Of a DNA stretch of 64,000 nucleotides, positions 36,066 through 49,166 are shown piece after piece. Source of the stretch: Augochlora pura (taxonomy: Eukaryota > Arthropoda > Insecta > Hymenoptera > Halictidae); NCBI RefSeq assembly GCF_028453695.1, contig NC_135773.1:25407782-25471781 (forward strand). The letters are read 5' to 3'. Positions within the stretch are counted from its first letter, which is position 1. Every line of letters starts with the position of its first letter. The notes under the pieces were generated by a model. The model saw nothing but the letters and a program-made list of their open reading frames with translations, was not told the DNA's origin and did not search any database. The translations under genes and the position numbers were made by a program.

Positions 36066-39000
36066 GTGAGGGGGGGCAGTCGAAGGGGTAGCCGAGGGGC
36101 TGGTGTGTGTGTGTGCGTGTACGGGGGTGGCGCGTGAGCTCGAACGCACGCACGACCGTCGTCACGCGACCACGCGTGCTCCCGACACGCACCGCGCCGT
36201 GTCCCCGCGCGGAAAACAATGAAAAAAGGGGAAGGATGCGTGCACCACCCCGATCCTCGTGTCATTATTTTCGAGTTCGTTTCAGTTTTTAACACTAGAA
36301 CGTTCTCGCTATTTCGTTTTTTTCTTATTGACGCGGTAATTAATTGCTAGGTTTTGCTTCCGCCATTGCGAAATGATATCGCGATACCGTAACGCCGATT
36401 TTTAACCCTGAAACACCCCCCGCCTTCCTCACCTTTTATTATTACAGAATAAATAACACTGCGTGGGGCCACCCTTTATCGCGATAATAAATATAAAATA
36501 AATACAAAGTAATATGATATATATATATATAATAAAGTAATATACTATATAATATATGGTAAAGGAATATAAGATAACATGCAGTATAAACCAGTAACGT
36601 AATATAGGAGTTCATCATAGCGGAACCCGGGTACCTCGGTTATAGAACAACGTCCACAATTTCGGTTATTGATATAGGGATTCAAATATTATTTATCTTC
36701 AAGATATTATTTCTTGTATTCTTCAATGCATACCACAAGAAAAGATTACACACGTAAAGTTTACATCGAAAACATCTATTCATAAAAATATCCTATGAAT
36801 TGTTTTACGTATGCAATTGTTTTGTTCAAATTCTATAGAAAATGATTAAAAAGAACATGCAATTACTGTACAATGACTAAAATACTTTTTTTTTTATAAC
36901 TTTGCTATTGGAAATGACACAAAATAATAAATACTCGTCTCTTTAACATTTTTGATCCGAGCCTGTAACGCAGATCGCAGAAGCGCTTTTTGTAGACCTC
37001 GGTGACTTATTTCGGCAAATATCCGAGTTAATTTTGCAAGGTAGTTACCATCGGCGTCCAGTTTCTCTCAAAGAGTCGCGTTGTATCGTTGCCCCGCGTG
37101 TCAGCGCGATTGATGACAGAGAATGAAACGCGCGTTTCGTCGAAAATGTCGGCGCGCCGATGCAGTCGGAGGCTTCGCGGTGCACAAAAACCGTGTGGAC
37201 CGTCTGTAATTACATCAGCGCGTCAGGGATGGTGTAATGGGCGAGCGTTGACCAAGGTCAGTAACGAGAGCACTCGCGCGAAAAACGGGCTGCGACCGTA
37301 GTCCGCGCACCTTGCGAACCCGAGCATCTAAAATGGAGAGAAAGCGGCGGACGCGATCGCGATAAACGCGAACAGGTGAGAAGGATATTTTCCGCGTGCA
37401 AAAACGAATTCGAGCTGAATGTTTCTCTTGATTTGGAATCGTAAAACGAAACGCAGCGCGAATCTTCAACGATCCAGCATAATTCGAGTCAATTTGCCGA
37501 TCAACTAATATATTCAAAAATATTATAAATTTCAGAGGATTCGTGTACATATCGTACGAATCTATGAATAATTTTAGTAGAAAATAACGGTGTTTACATC
37601 TTAGAATGGTCGCGAGCGTTATGCAATAAACGCACTGTCATCCAGTCGATCGTCTGACTCAACTTTCCTGAATAAGTGCACATGTTTTCAAGTTGACTAT
37701 GGAAGCACATTATATTTGCGCGTTGCTCTTTATGTTTGTGTAAGCTTTCATGTCAAACAAATCCTGTCTTAGACGCTTTTAAAAATTTTTTGACATGGAT
37801 TATATGACCAAATCAAATAATGAAAATACGTTTATTAATGTACCCTGCTTCCTAAATTACTTAAAAGTCGTGTCTCCTATGTAAATATATCTAAAATGTC
37901 GTACAGTTTCGATTCTGAATCCTTGAATGTTTAACAAATAAACATATAAAAAACAATTTTCGAAAACTAAAACATGAAAAGTGAAATTTCGAACATGTTA
38001 AACGGGTTTCCAGAGCTCACTGTGCGTCGAATCGAGTTCATAAATTAAAGTCCGACGTGGACAATCGCCGATACATCACCGGAACTCTTTTAGGAGCAAA
38101 GAAATAATAAAAAAGAAAGAAAAAAAGAATCCAGGTAAATAAATAAATTGCCGGCGGCCTGCCAGACGGATAGAGGCGGAAAAGAATTTTTGATATCTCG
38201 CACCGACGTGCTGCTGCTCGCGTCCCGTATAAATCTTACGTCCGAAAAATGGCGGTTGAATTATTAACGTATCTGGCCGGCTGAAATTTATGCATCGATC
38301 AAACGAATCGATTCCGCACGGGAGCCGCGAGCATCGTAAATAACGCACGGTCGATAAACGGATGTTAATTGAATATCCCGGGAATTCTTCGGTTCCCGGA
38401 GAGTGCATCGAGAGCGGACGCGCGCGCGCGCGCTCTCTCGAGAGGAAACGCGCGTTGCGACACGCGGCGGCGCTCTCTCGTCTTGCGTCGCGGGCTCTCG
38501 CGGATGCAACAAAAACTGGAAACCATCGAGGCCAAAGTAACCCGCATTTTATGTAAATATCCAGGAGTCGAGAGGCGGAATAATTAATTTGCTAAACCGC
38601 GAACGAGCGTGCGCAAGCATCGATTTGTATTCGAGATCGCTTTGAATCCCCCCTCCCGTATCTATTTATCGCGTTTATGAACACTCTGTCGAGCGTGTAC
38701 ATTTCGAGCGCCAATTAACCGCGGAGCCTGTGTGTCGATTACACGCTCGCCTTTTTTTCTCCCTTTCTTCTGCTTACGTCTAATTTGTATTTAGCTCGAA
38801 AATCAAACGGCATCGAGGACGCGGAGAAAAAAGTCTGTCTAATTTGCCGGAACGGATTCGAATACGTATAGCTCCGACGTATTTGTTTAATTAATTAGAT
38901 CGACGGGTTTGGAATCCAGGGAACTGGTTGAAACTGGAGCGCGCGCGCGCGGATAAAACGAACGTACGATATCGCTAGGAAATATTTAATCACCTGTTTG

Positions 39001-40023
39001 ACGGTCGATTATATTCTCGATTACGTAGATAATTTTTGCTTTTTGCTTTTTGCTTTTTTCTGGCGACGAAAATAGAAACCGAAGTATCTAGTCGAGGTTG
39101 AGTAACGGAATTAGGAAACCGATCCTGATGAAACGGCAATGGTTAACTCGCATACTTTCCTTGCATTCTGTTTTTAATCTTCCAAGTGGGTCACTGTACG
39201 ATATCGAACGGTTACGAAGATATAATACGAGACCAGAGATGGACGAAATTTTATTCGAATGGCGGATGAGAGATACAGACTGATGAATAAGATTTTATTT
39301 GACAATATCGAGTAAATATTCAATCGAGTAAAATATGTCCAGATAAAAATTTATCCAAATATATTGTTAAAAAATTACGTAAAAGCAAATACGATGTTCG
39401 CATTATTTTTCGAATAATTTTATTATTTCTGATCGAATAATTGATTTGGATAATGAATTACGCGAATAATTTACGACGAATGACGAATAATCGTAATTCG
39501 AGTAAAACAGTCGATTAAAATGAATTTATTCAGTTAATTATTTTAAAATAATGTATAATTCGAATAATGTAGAAATCTGTACGGGGCAAATAAATGACAC
39601 GCAATAAATATGTATACCACAATGTAATCTGTAATTGTGGATATTATCGCATAGGAAAAGAATGCAAGGTTCATGGAAACTGATGTGACATCACGAGTGA
39701 ATTTTTTTTTTTTTTTTTTAGAATTATAATTCGGCAAACTGTGTTTCATTCATTTCGGACATCCACTCTAAATAACGACGCAGTCGTAGAGAAACAATAA
39801 ATTTTACAGTGCACAAAATGGATAAGCGAATTGTCATCCGCGGAATGCATGAATTAATCAATTTTGATAAATTTATTACGGCACACTGCGAGATTAAATT
39901 TGCCATTCATTCATGTGCATTGTTGAAACAAATCTAATAAAATTTAATTAGTACATGCATACGTTCCTCAGATTACAACTCGTCCGTCCATATTACATAC
40001 TGTAAGATAATAAAGAGTGTTGA

Positions 40024-40144
40024 CTTTTACTAGTTTTCCTACTTTTACTACTTTTATTACATTTATTAATTTTGTTACTTTTATTACTTTTATTAATTTT
40101 ATTACTTCTATTACTTTTATTACATTTATTAATTTTATTACTTT
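40024..40144 (+). repeat. Degenerate TTTTATTAC tandem array
   Basis: About thirteen 9-bp units of TTTTATTAC / TTTACTACT / ATTTATTAA type lie head to tail over about 120 bp. Confidence 0.85.
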
Positions 40145-41432
40145 CTTGCAAAAAGAGAGAATTTAACTTGACCCAATGGCTATGGAAACGTAAGGAAGAA
40201 TACGCGTTGTTACGTTTAGCTGTTATTGTTTGATCGTCGCCTGATTATCGTTTGATTACGTAACGAACGCAGTCGATAAGCGGCACAGAAAATTTACCCG
40301 GTCTACGAAGACCGCGCGCGGAAATTGTGTCATCGATTCGCTGACTTTTCGTGGTGTTCCAGTTATGCCACGTGGGTAAGTTCGGTTCGAGGAAAACACT
40401 CCTCTAGAGGCAAAGTGAAACTCGCCGCGATGTGTAAACCGCGCGCGCACGGGGATCTGAAACCGTCGGCAACCGAAACGGGAAACGACTGGCTAGTTTT
40501 CCTGATAAGGCATCGAAGCGACTCCGTACTTTTCGTTTACACAGTTTACGTGTTTCCCGAGCGTTCTTCTGCGAACGCAATTTTTTCGCGAATTTCGCAA
40601 CGCGGCCTCGCAACACGACGAGACCGGCCGAAATGGTCAGCGAACTCTCCGCGAACTTTCTTGAGAAGAAGTTTATTTCGTTGAGGGAATAAGAACTAAA
40701 CTCTTTCACGATGGAATGATTTTCACTTCGCAAACCTTATTTACCCTTGCTACACGACGTTCTTTCATTCTACGATGATTATAATAACTTATTTGTTTTT
40801 AGCGATATGTTAAAAGATAAACAGTCTTTATATTTATCGATGTCCACGGCAGAATTGTGTTCGAGTTTTTCTGAATAAATATTTATCTATGATAATTACA
40901 CGATATAATACTTTTTAGTCGAATATTTTATTTGAACAATCGCGTCTATTTATTTGATGATTCCGAACGAAATGATAAAACATTTAAATCTGCATAAATG
41001 CGGATTCCTGTAATGTATGGTAGAACGAGATCAACTTGTGTTCAAGTGTTACATGGTACATTGGTCACGTAAGGGGAGCACGATTTGTAAATCAGTGAAA
41101 TTCGTTCCCACGGGTCTGCAGTCCGTTTGTAATCGAAATAATGGCAGTTAAAAGAAGCTACTCGATCTGGACACAAAGTGCAGAGGTATTTGTAAATTGA
41201 TATTCCCGGTGTAATCAGTTTCTGGTCGACATTAAATGGAAATTTAAAAATAACCCGATTGAGGAAATTATTTGTAACACGATATACAGAGGTGGACAGC
41301 GTTGTTCAATTTTAGCCGGTTAAAAGTGAGGTCGTGAGAGGAGATTCTTCAATTTCGCGAGAACCGTGTATTCGAAATTACAATGAAAAAGTACAATATC
41401 AATTAGAGACGTACATTTCTTTATATTCTATA

Positions 41433-41508
41433 ATCTAAATTATTATTTCTTCTAAATTGTTATTTCTTCTAAATTGTTATTTCTCCTATTTAATCTAAAT
41501 TGTTATTC
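41433..41508 (+). repeat. TCTAAATTGTTATTTCT tandem repeat
   Basis: Four imperfect units of about 18 bp. Confidence 0.8.
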
Positions 41509-43558
41509 TATAATCAATTGCAACAAGCAAGAATCGAGTACAAGGACCAAAAGTCATTGGTCGTTTACTCTGTAAATAAAAGAAACGAAAAACGACGGGA
41601 TCACATAATTTGATCCAGCGCTGCAGAAGCGCGAGCCGCCGTAACAATTACTTCGAACGAAGATGAGGTTTGTTTAGAAAGCGCTTCGGCGTAACACGAT
41701 CACAGATGCGAACGCGGCAGGCAAATCTCGATTCGTAACTGTTGGTTTCTCTATTTCCTCCCCTCCGGATCAGTTTCGAAACGTTGGAGAACGCGCGCGT
41801 AAACACGGGATACCTCGGGCTCAGCCTAACTGCGTTTATTACGAGCCTCGATCCCAGCTGGATTCATTTCCAGCTATCATTCCACCGCCGGCGATCCGCC
41901 GGTTATTATTTTCCCCGCGAGTGTTTGACAAAACCGTGAGAGTTTCCCAGGCATTCATAGAATTTCTCGGCCGTGTTCCGTCGATCGAGCAATTTGTTTA
42001 CGGCGCCGCCGCTTTTGCAACACACCGGGAAGAAATATAATCGAGGAAAGAAGCACGATTGCGCAATCCTAACAGGTGTTTCTTTTTTTTTCTTCTCTCG
42101 ATATCACTGCGAGACCCCGTGATCGATGAAATAGCGCGCTCGCTCGCTCGCTGGATGTTACGCAAAACCGTCGTGCGGTCTCTCCCGACGCGCTCGTCTA
42201 TCTAACGAAGCCGATGAAACGAACCTCAGCCAGAGTTTCGGTAACGCGAATTTCGTAATAACCGGTCGAAAGGTTCGGCACCAACGTGAACTTGAAAGTT
42301 AACACGAGCTTCTCGCTCGACAAAGCTCTCCCGGCTATCCGTCCTCCCATCGGTCTCACGTAAACGAACGCAGCCCCGTCCGAGGACGATTAACATCAAC
42401 GCTCGTAAAAATTCGGAGCCGCACCGCCGCGGAATTAACCCCCTCGTCCCATGCCTTATTGCCCTCGTGTCAGGCTCGTGATCAAGATTCCAAACGGATT
42501 TCAGCAAATATGAGCACCGTGCACAGTCTCCCTAATAAGGAACTTGCTGATTTTAATAAGATTGTTCGAAGCTGTTCTCGACAAAAAAAAAAGAATTACT
42601 TAACCAGCATTGTTTTATCCTTCGTTGTTGGGGCGGGAACATTCGACGGACTGTCTAGCAAAATTGTTTACTTTTTATTTTTTTTACGATCGAAAGACGA
42701 TCTTTTAATGGTCCGAGCAAAGATGAAATTTACGTTGTTCGTGCCACGCGCCGTAAACGCGCGCGCGAACGAGTTCTCGCTGGCTTCGGTACTTCTCCGC
42801 CGTCCGGATTATACGGACGTTAATTAATTTTCTTCCCGGGGGTGCAATGAAGTCGCACACGCAGTTGGAACGGAGCCGGCACTGGCCAGCCGTCGCGTCG
42901 ATTTTCGATCTGCTTTTTGTTCCGAGGCGGGACTCCTGTCGTCCGTTATCTATTCAAATTATTTATTGTTTTTATTTGTTAGGGTTTAACGGCGGCGAGC
43001 GACGGTCTCTCTTTTTTAAATTTGCAGAACCGCGCCTCGTGGCAAACAGAATTATCGTGACCGATAGCGTCTCTCGGGTTGACGGTTCCGAACAAGTTAT
43101 AATACCGTGCTATCACGAAGTCCTCTGACATGAATCTTTTCAAGGATACCTGCACACGCTGCTATGGTATTCATTTAATTGTTACATTTATTATGCATAG
43201 CGAAGAGATATAGTTTATTCAGAAGCTAATGTCATATAAAAAGTCGTGCATTATTTGGCCACATTCCTGCTCACTTTTCTTTTTTAACACGTTATCGCAG
43301 TTCCCCATTTAATCATTGCAGCGAGTTTGAAAAATGTAACAAAACCCTTAAATTCTTTTATTTCCTTTTTTTTGTTGTATTTGACAGATTCATTTATTAC
43401 ACAAATGTATAACATCCGCGTTTAATTAAGTTTAGTTGTAATTAATTATAACAGTTCAAATATTGACAATTTGCCAGCGAATACTTTTTACACTGATTGT
43501 AAATATTGTACGCAATTTCTACTGTGCAAAGCCAAAATTCCCTTATCTAAAATGGGCA

Positions 43559-43772
43559 TTAACCCTCTGCACTGGAGTGGTGACCCTGAGACATTATTCA
43601 AATCGTTCTATGACGTCCTAAGATCATTTTTATGCCAATAAAGTTTGGATTTCAAAAATTATGAAATTCTGTGCAATTATCACAGAAAATGGAAACAATA
43701 TGAGGCGGGAAAATGATTTCAGATTAACGCTTGAAATGGTTTCGAGTGTTAAGAAGGATTGCGAAGGGTTAA
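43559..43772 (+). mobile_element. TTAA-flanked miniature element, second family
   Basis: Intact TTAA sits at both ends. The left terminus is CCCTCTGCACT and the right reads inward as CCCTTCGCAATCC, so the inverted repeat is short and imperfect. The interior (about 206 bp) is AT-rich and non-coding and differs from the 24581 and 54666 copies. Confidence 0.5.
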
Positions 43773-46700
43773 GAGATCTTCGAAGAAATTGGCACGAAAG
43801 GTGAGGCAACGTGACACGAGCACGATGAGCTCAAAAGGGAAGAGCCAAGCGTCGCGCAAATTTCTGAACCGGGGACTCCCTCCCGATGGCCTAATCGGCC
43901 TAATGCGGCTGTCTCGAAGAAATGCTATCGCCTCGGGGCCCGCGCGAAAGCAATTCCCGCGAGGTTTAAAAATCTCGGGTCTCGCGGGGAGGCCAGCCAG
44001 GCACGAGCGGTCAATTTGCAAGAGGAGAAGGGTTTTTAATGGTGGTTCACGCGGGGCGCCGTGCTCGCGCTGGATCCGCGATTACTCGCAAAGCGGTAGA
44101 CCTAGATCAAGAGCTCGCGACACCGGCAATCGCTGCATTCCATCGTTGTAAAAGTACACGGACGGCGCGGTTCCAAGGACTACGGGTCCGCGAGGGGGGC
44201 GACGGGCGGCGAGATTCGAAAAGGGAAACGGCAGAGGGACGACGAGCGGGCTCCTCAACAGGAATTCGCTGTCGCAATTTTCTTGAGCAACTCGCGCCGG
44301 TGCTCCCGCTGCGACCAACTGAATATTCACGGGCAAACGAGTACGGCACTCTCGCTGCTTCTTTTTTTTTCTCTCTCTCTCTCTCGGATCTGATTTTTGC
44401 GGGACCGGCCGCGACCGCGAGAAGGGGTTGCGATTTATGGCTGAACTAGCCGGGCTGCTCTAACCGCGGGGCTACGCGTATATCGCCGTTGGATACCGTC
44501 CCGGAATGACGCATTAATGCCAGCTATCTTTCGCAGACAATAGCTCGTTGCTAACAAGAGACCTTGCGAAAATGTCCTATCGGAACACGGGGGAGAATCG
44601 TGAACTATTTGTTTTCACGTTTCACTCGTTGAAGCAAACGATTTATCTTGGACAAGAGCTAGATAAAAAGTAAACAAAATACCGTTTATACGCTTGTCGA
44701 CGAAAGTTAAGAACCATGTCACACAAATGCATATACTTGGCTGTGGTAAACCTTGACATAACCCGTTAATGACGCTCGACGCGCGTGTGTGTGTGTTTGT
44801 CTGTGCCATATTCAAAGCTTTACTCGCGCCGACAGGTTATCGTTTCGAAATTTTGCATAGATGACTTTTTCTTGGTCAGCTATCAGACTATATAAGAGTC
44901 TTTAAAAAACTTCTAATGGCAGCCTTAGAAATCTTAATTGGCTGCGTGCAACTTTGTATCGAGCACGTCGTCGAAAACAAATCCACTTTGAAAATGCTTA
45001 AAAAATGTAATTTGTAAGGAGTCGCGATATTGGAATTTTTCTTGTTTATAAATCTTGTTTATAAAGATCTTTAATGATAACAATCTTCTCGACAATGTAT
45101 CGTTAATTCGTAACTCGATCGACCGTGGTCTCCTATCGAATCGTCGAAAGCAAAATATTCGAAAAACTAATGAAATTTCTTACGGGCGCGGTCGGCCCGC
45201 AAACTTTTGCCCGTAGCATTTTATGCAAGCCCGCGTTTGCTGAATAGTTGAAATTAGACCGGGAACTTGCGTAGTTAATGGAGCGGGGAACATCGGCCGG
45301 AGTTTAGCGACATCATCTTTGGTCGACGAGTCGTGAAAGCGGTCGTGCCGTTGCTTTAATCCTCGACCGACGACGCTTTAACCCTCGGATGGTGCCGGGG
45401 TCTATTTTCACTCAGCTTTTCAACAACTTTATCTGTCGCGCTTATGTTGGCCGAACTTTTGTCGAAAGTTTGTTTGCACGGGCTGCAAAAATCGGGAGCG
45501 TCCCTGGAGAAACGTGGCTTCAATGCAGAAAATGGAAAACGGGATGAATGCGGTCGTAAATGGAGCATTCGCACTTACAAATTCATGCGAAAGAAAAACC
45601 ACGTATGAACTGGTTGGTGTAACTCGACCCCGCGGATCTTTCGGCAAAAATGAAAATTTTCCGCGCGTCAGTTTTTAGTTAGACGAAAATGATAGAAATA
45701 TATTTTCCTGGAACAGTTCGTATGGAATAGATACAATTTACAGTATTTATAACGATGGAATAAACGAATTTTCATGCAATGGAAAATTAATATCTAGCAA
45801 ATTCTAGTTCACGATTATGAAGAAACAATTAACGACATCTAGAGTAGTTTTAATTTATAACAAGATAAGCATACTGATCATTCAGCAGAACATGTACCCA
45901 AACTTCGCGATGCAATTCTTGGCAACTCAAGAATCGAATCGAATCGTTTTACGTTACTCTGCGAGCAAATATTCTCTGCTTTGCACAATATCCGGTGCAA
46001 TGGTACAGTTTTAAATAGTTATTAGGACCTATTGACCTCTTTGCTATTATTACATTTTTCTTTCGTCATGTTGATACCCGTTCGTTTTCTGTTCTAGCTC
46101 TCTTGTATTATATCCCCATCGACGCTCGTCGATTGCGTTGCGAAATCATTCACAAGAACTGGAATTTTTGCGACATTTTGCATTTATTAATGTGCGGTTT
46201 TCTGAAACGAACGGAAAGGCGGTCGTTCCGTGTCGAAGCACTCGTTTTCTCAGATCTTCGTTCGGCTAGATTTGCGGCGGACTCGCGAAGATCCGCAGTG
46301 TTTCAGATACCGTGACAAATTGTAGTTTCCATTTGAATAATTAACTCGTGAACGAAGGAGTCAAGAACATTCGCGTATTATCATGTATATTTCGCGACGG
46401 TTTTGAAGATGCTCGAGCGTTCGCGGTGAAGACTGAGGAGCCATAGCAGATATACTTTTTCCCCCCAGTCAATTTCGGGACAGGAATAGAAGTCGTGATT
46501 TGTTGATCTGGCGTTCGTCCAGGACTACTTTTTCCGCCGTCTGCCGCAAAGAGCGATGCGTTCTTTATTCCGTGTATCGATTAAAATACGGGAAAGTGGA
46601 AAACGAGCAATGCCTACCGGGAGCAACGATACAAATCCCGGAAAAACTAATTGAGGCGGGAAAAAAACGTTCCAAAGTAATTTTCTCGTTGGTTTCGTAC

Positions 46701-48961
46701 GATCGTTCCGCGCTCGTTTTTTCAAAGGTCGTTGATCTTTCATCGCGTGAAATCAATAATCAAAGTGATCGGTAAAGTATTGATCAACCGATTTCTCAAT
46801 TCCTAGGCAAATTAAAATGACTGCTGTGCGTCGTGACGGGATCATTAGCATCTCACGGGCTGGCAGTTATCTCGCAATTTTTGTCCAGCGTTTAATCATT
46901 TCCCCGGCGAGCCGGTCTCGTTTCGAGATCATCTTTCAGCAGTGAAATCACCGAGCGCTCGCATTCGGCGGAGCATACACCGCGTGGCTTGTTGCGAATT
47001 ATTCCGCACAACGTCGTTCCTCTTTTCACGCACGCAGGCCGTAATCTCGTCCCTGGATGGCTCTCTTTTCGTTCTAAATCACCGCATCATTAGCAGGGGC
47101 TGCGCATAAAACGCCATTCATCGTTTCCGCGGGATAAACGCGGGCGTAATTAATAAGATCCCGCACGGCTGGTTAGACCGCGGCCGATTCTGATTACGTG
47201 CCGGTGGTTCCGCGACTGCCGACAGACATACGTGTTAATTAACGTCAGCCCGTATCGATGATTCCATCCCTAAATCTCTCCCGATTCACCGGGGTTCCAC
47301 GAAATACACACCCTTGCTCGCCGACCGTCCCGTTATTCCATCTATGGTGCGCGCTGTTTGCATTCGAAATCCAGCCGCGGTAATCTAGTTCCATATCTGG
47401 CGTGCCAGAAGTGTTCCCAAAAATGATTTCGCGGAGATTGCGTTCGTTATGTCCTCTTCCATGCATTTCATCTTGTTCTAGGCATCACGGAACTATTGCA
47501 TACATACGGCGGACTTATATACGGGGAACGAATGCTTAGGCCACGTCACTCTAAACGCGCACATTTCGATATTTGTAGAGCAAACATTGTTCGATAATTT
47601 CAGCTTTGTAGTGTGTACTAATTTTGTAATATCGGAGTTAGTTAGACATACCACAGATGTAATTAATCATGAGCATAAACTTTTTTAATGCGCTAATGTA
47701 CCTGTCAGTAGAGAATCAATTTGTCAGACCGTTAACAAATCAGTTTTTTTTATGGGGGAAGCGATGGTTTAAAAAAATCACAGAGTTACAAATAAGCGTC
47801 TATTTTCTTTCTTAAAAAAAAAACACTTCTAAACGAATAAATTCTTATTTAGATAAATTGTTATTTAGATTAAGTTCCATTCGATCGGATATTTATTCCA
47901 ATAAAATTTCGCTCGTCCGCTGTTAAAAGAAAACTATTACAACACCGCTCTCAAATTCTGTGAACGTTTGCGCTACCCATTATCCTCAGTTCGCAAAAAC
48001 CATGGTCGAACAATAACAGCGTTTCCGTACACGCCGAATGGAATTAATTAATTAATTAATTAATTAGCTGACAGTAGATCGTGGATGTTTTGGTAGGTTT
48101 AAATTTCCATAAATTCGTTCGCGAAAATATTAATTGAACACGGTTTCTTCGTAAACAACAATTTGCAAATTGCTGGCCGCTTCTTTTTTCTTTTTCGACG
48201 AAAAACATCCGCGCGATGTAATTATTACGATCAATTCGGGAACAAGGGGCGAAGGGCGGTGCGCGAACAAAGGCCGAGCAAAAAAGAAGTGGAAACGTTG
48301 AAACGCTCGTAACAGGTAATCGGGTCGATTCAATACGACAGGTCTTATCCGACGCGAGTAATTAACGCTAATTAGTGGAGAGAGAGAGAGAGAGAGAGAG
48401 GCGCGCGAGCTTTTAACCGTGGATAGTCTGCAAGAAACTGCGAGCGGCGGGCCGGCCGGCCGGTCGACCGGCGAAATGCGCGGGCCGCGTTTTCCTCGCT
48501 TTTCGTCGACTCGCTCCAATTAAAGGCTTCCGACAGTAATGACTGTCTGGCCGTGTTTACCGAGACCGATGAATGGACTGAAAAAGAACAGCCTTGAATA
48601 ATCGGCACGCGTTCCGCGCGATCTATCTTGATCCCGCGCCGCGGTTCAATCTCGCGCGCTCTCTCGTTCGTCACGCACGATATCTCGATCCACGCTCGTG
48701 AGTGAGGCCTTCGAGACATTCGATTACGCGAGTCGGCGATCTACCAGGCTCTCGTTACGATCCAGCAACCTTATTCACTTTACTTAGTCAATCGCCACTG
48801 TAACCTACTAGTATGTCTTCTTCTTCTTTTTGTTTATTTTTATGCAAACTTTCGCGAGATGATTTATACGGGATAAAAGATCATTTCATACAATAGTATG
48901 CTACTAGTTCTTCAAATCGAAATTTCTTACAAAATTGTTCATAAGTATGAATATTATTAAT
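43773..48961. other. Non-coding region, no gene supported
   Basis: GC-rich patches with overlapping open frames on both strands up to 136 codons and no domain signature. TTAACCCTCGG at 45378 resembles a TTAA-element end. An AATT tetranucleotide run (48046-48066) and an AG run (48377-48400) are present. Confidence 0.45.
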
Positions 48962-49166
48962 TTAACCCTCTTAGCGCCAGGGCCGATTTGATATGCGCGC
49001 TTATATGGATAGCTTTATACAAAATTCCGATTTCCTGGAGAAAAATTTTACTATTTCTTCCTCTGAGACTAAATAATATAGAATATAATGTTGGTCAGCA
49101 AAATTTTTAGTTATAAAATATGTTCAGGCTCGTCAGGCAGTCGACCTGTGGCACTAAGAGGGTTAA
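48962..49166 (+). mobile_element. TTAA-flanked miniature element with 14-bp inverted repeats
   Basis: Left end TTAA-CCCTCTTAGCGCCA; right end TGGCACTAAGAGGG-TTAA. The termini pair over 14 bp with a single mismatch, and both TTAA target copies are intact. The 205-bp element has no coding capacity. This is the best-preserved piggyBac-like miniature element in the window. Confidence 0.75.

Larger units (their letters stand above)
36150..43558. other. Non-coding region with simple repeats
   Basis: Contains alternating AT-rich and CpG-rich DNA, a (TTTTTGC) run at 39033-39059, AT-rich DNA with recurring CGAATAAT / CGAGTAAA words (39300-39560) and the arrays listed separately. Open frames overlap on both strands and carry no domains. 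Confidence 0.5.

Noticed and set aside
47245..47466. 73-codon reverse frame of ordinary-looking composition
   Set aside because: No recognised motif, no convincing splice sites, and single isolated position in a long non-coding stretch.
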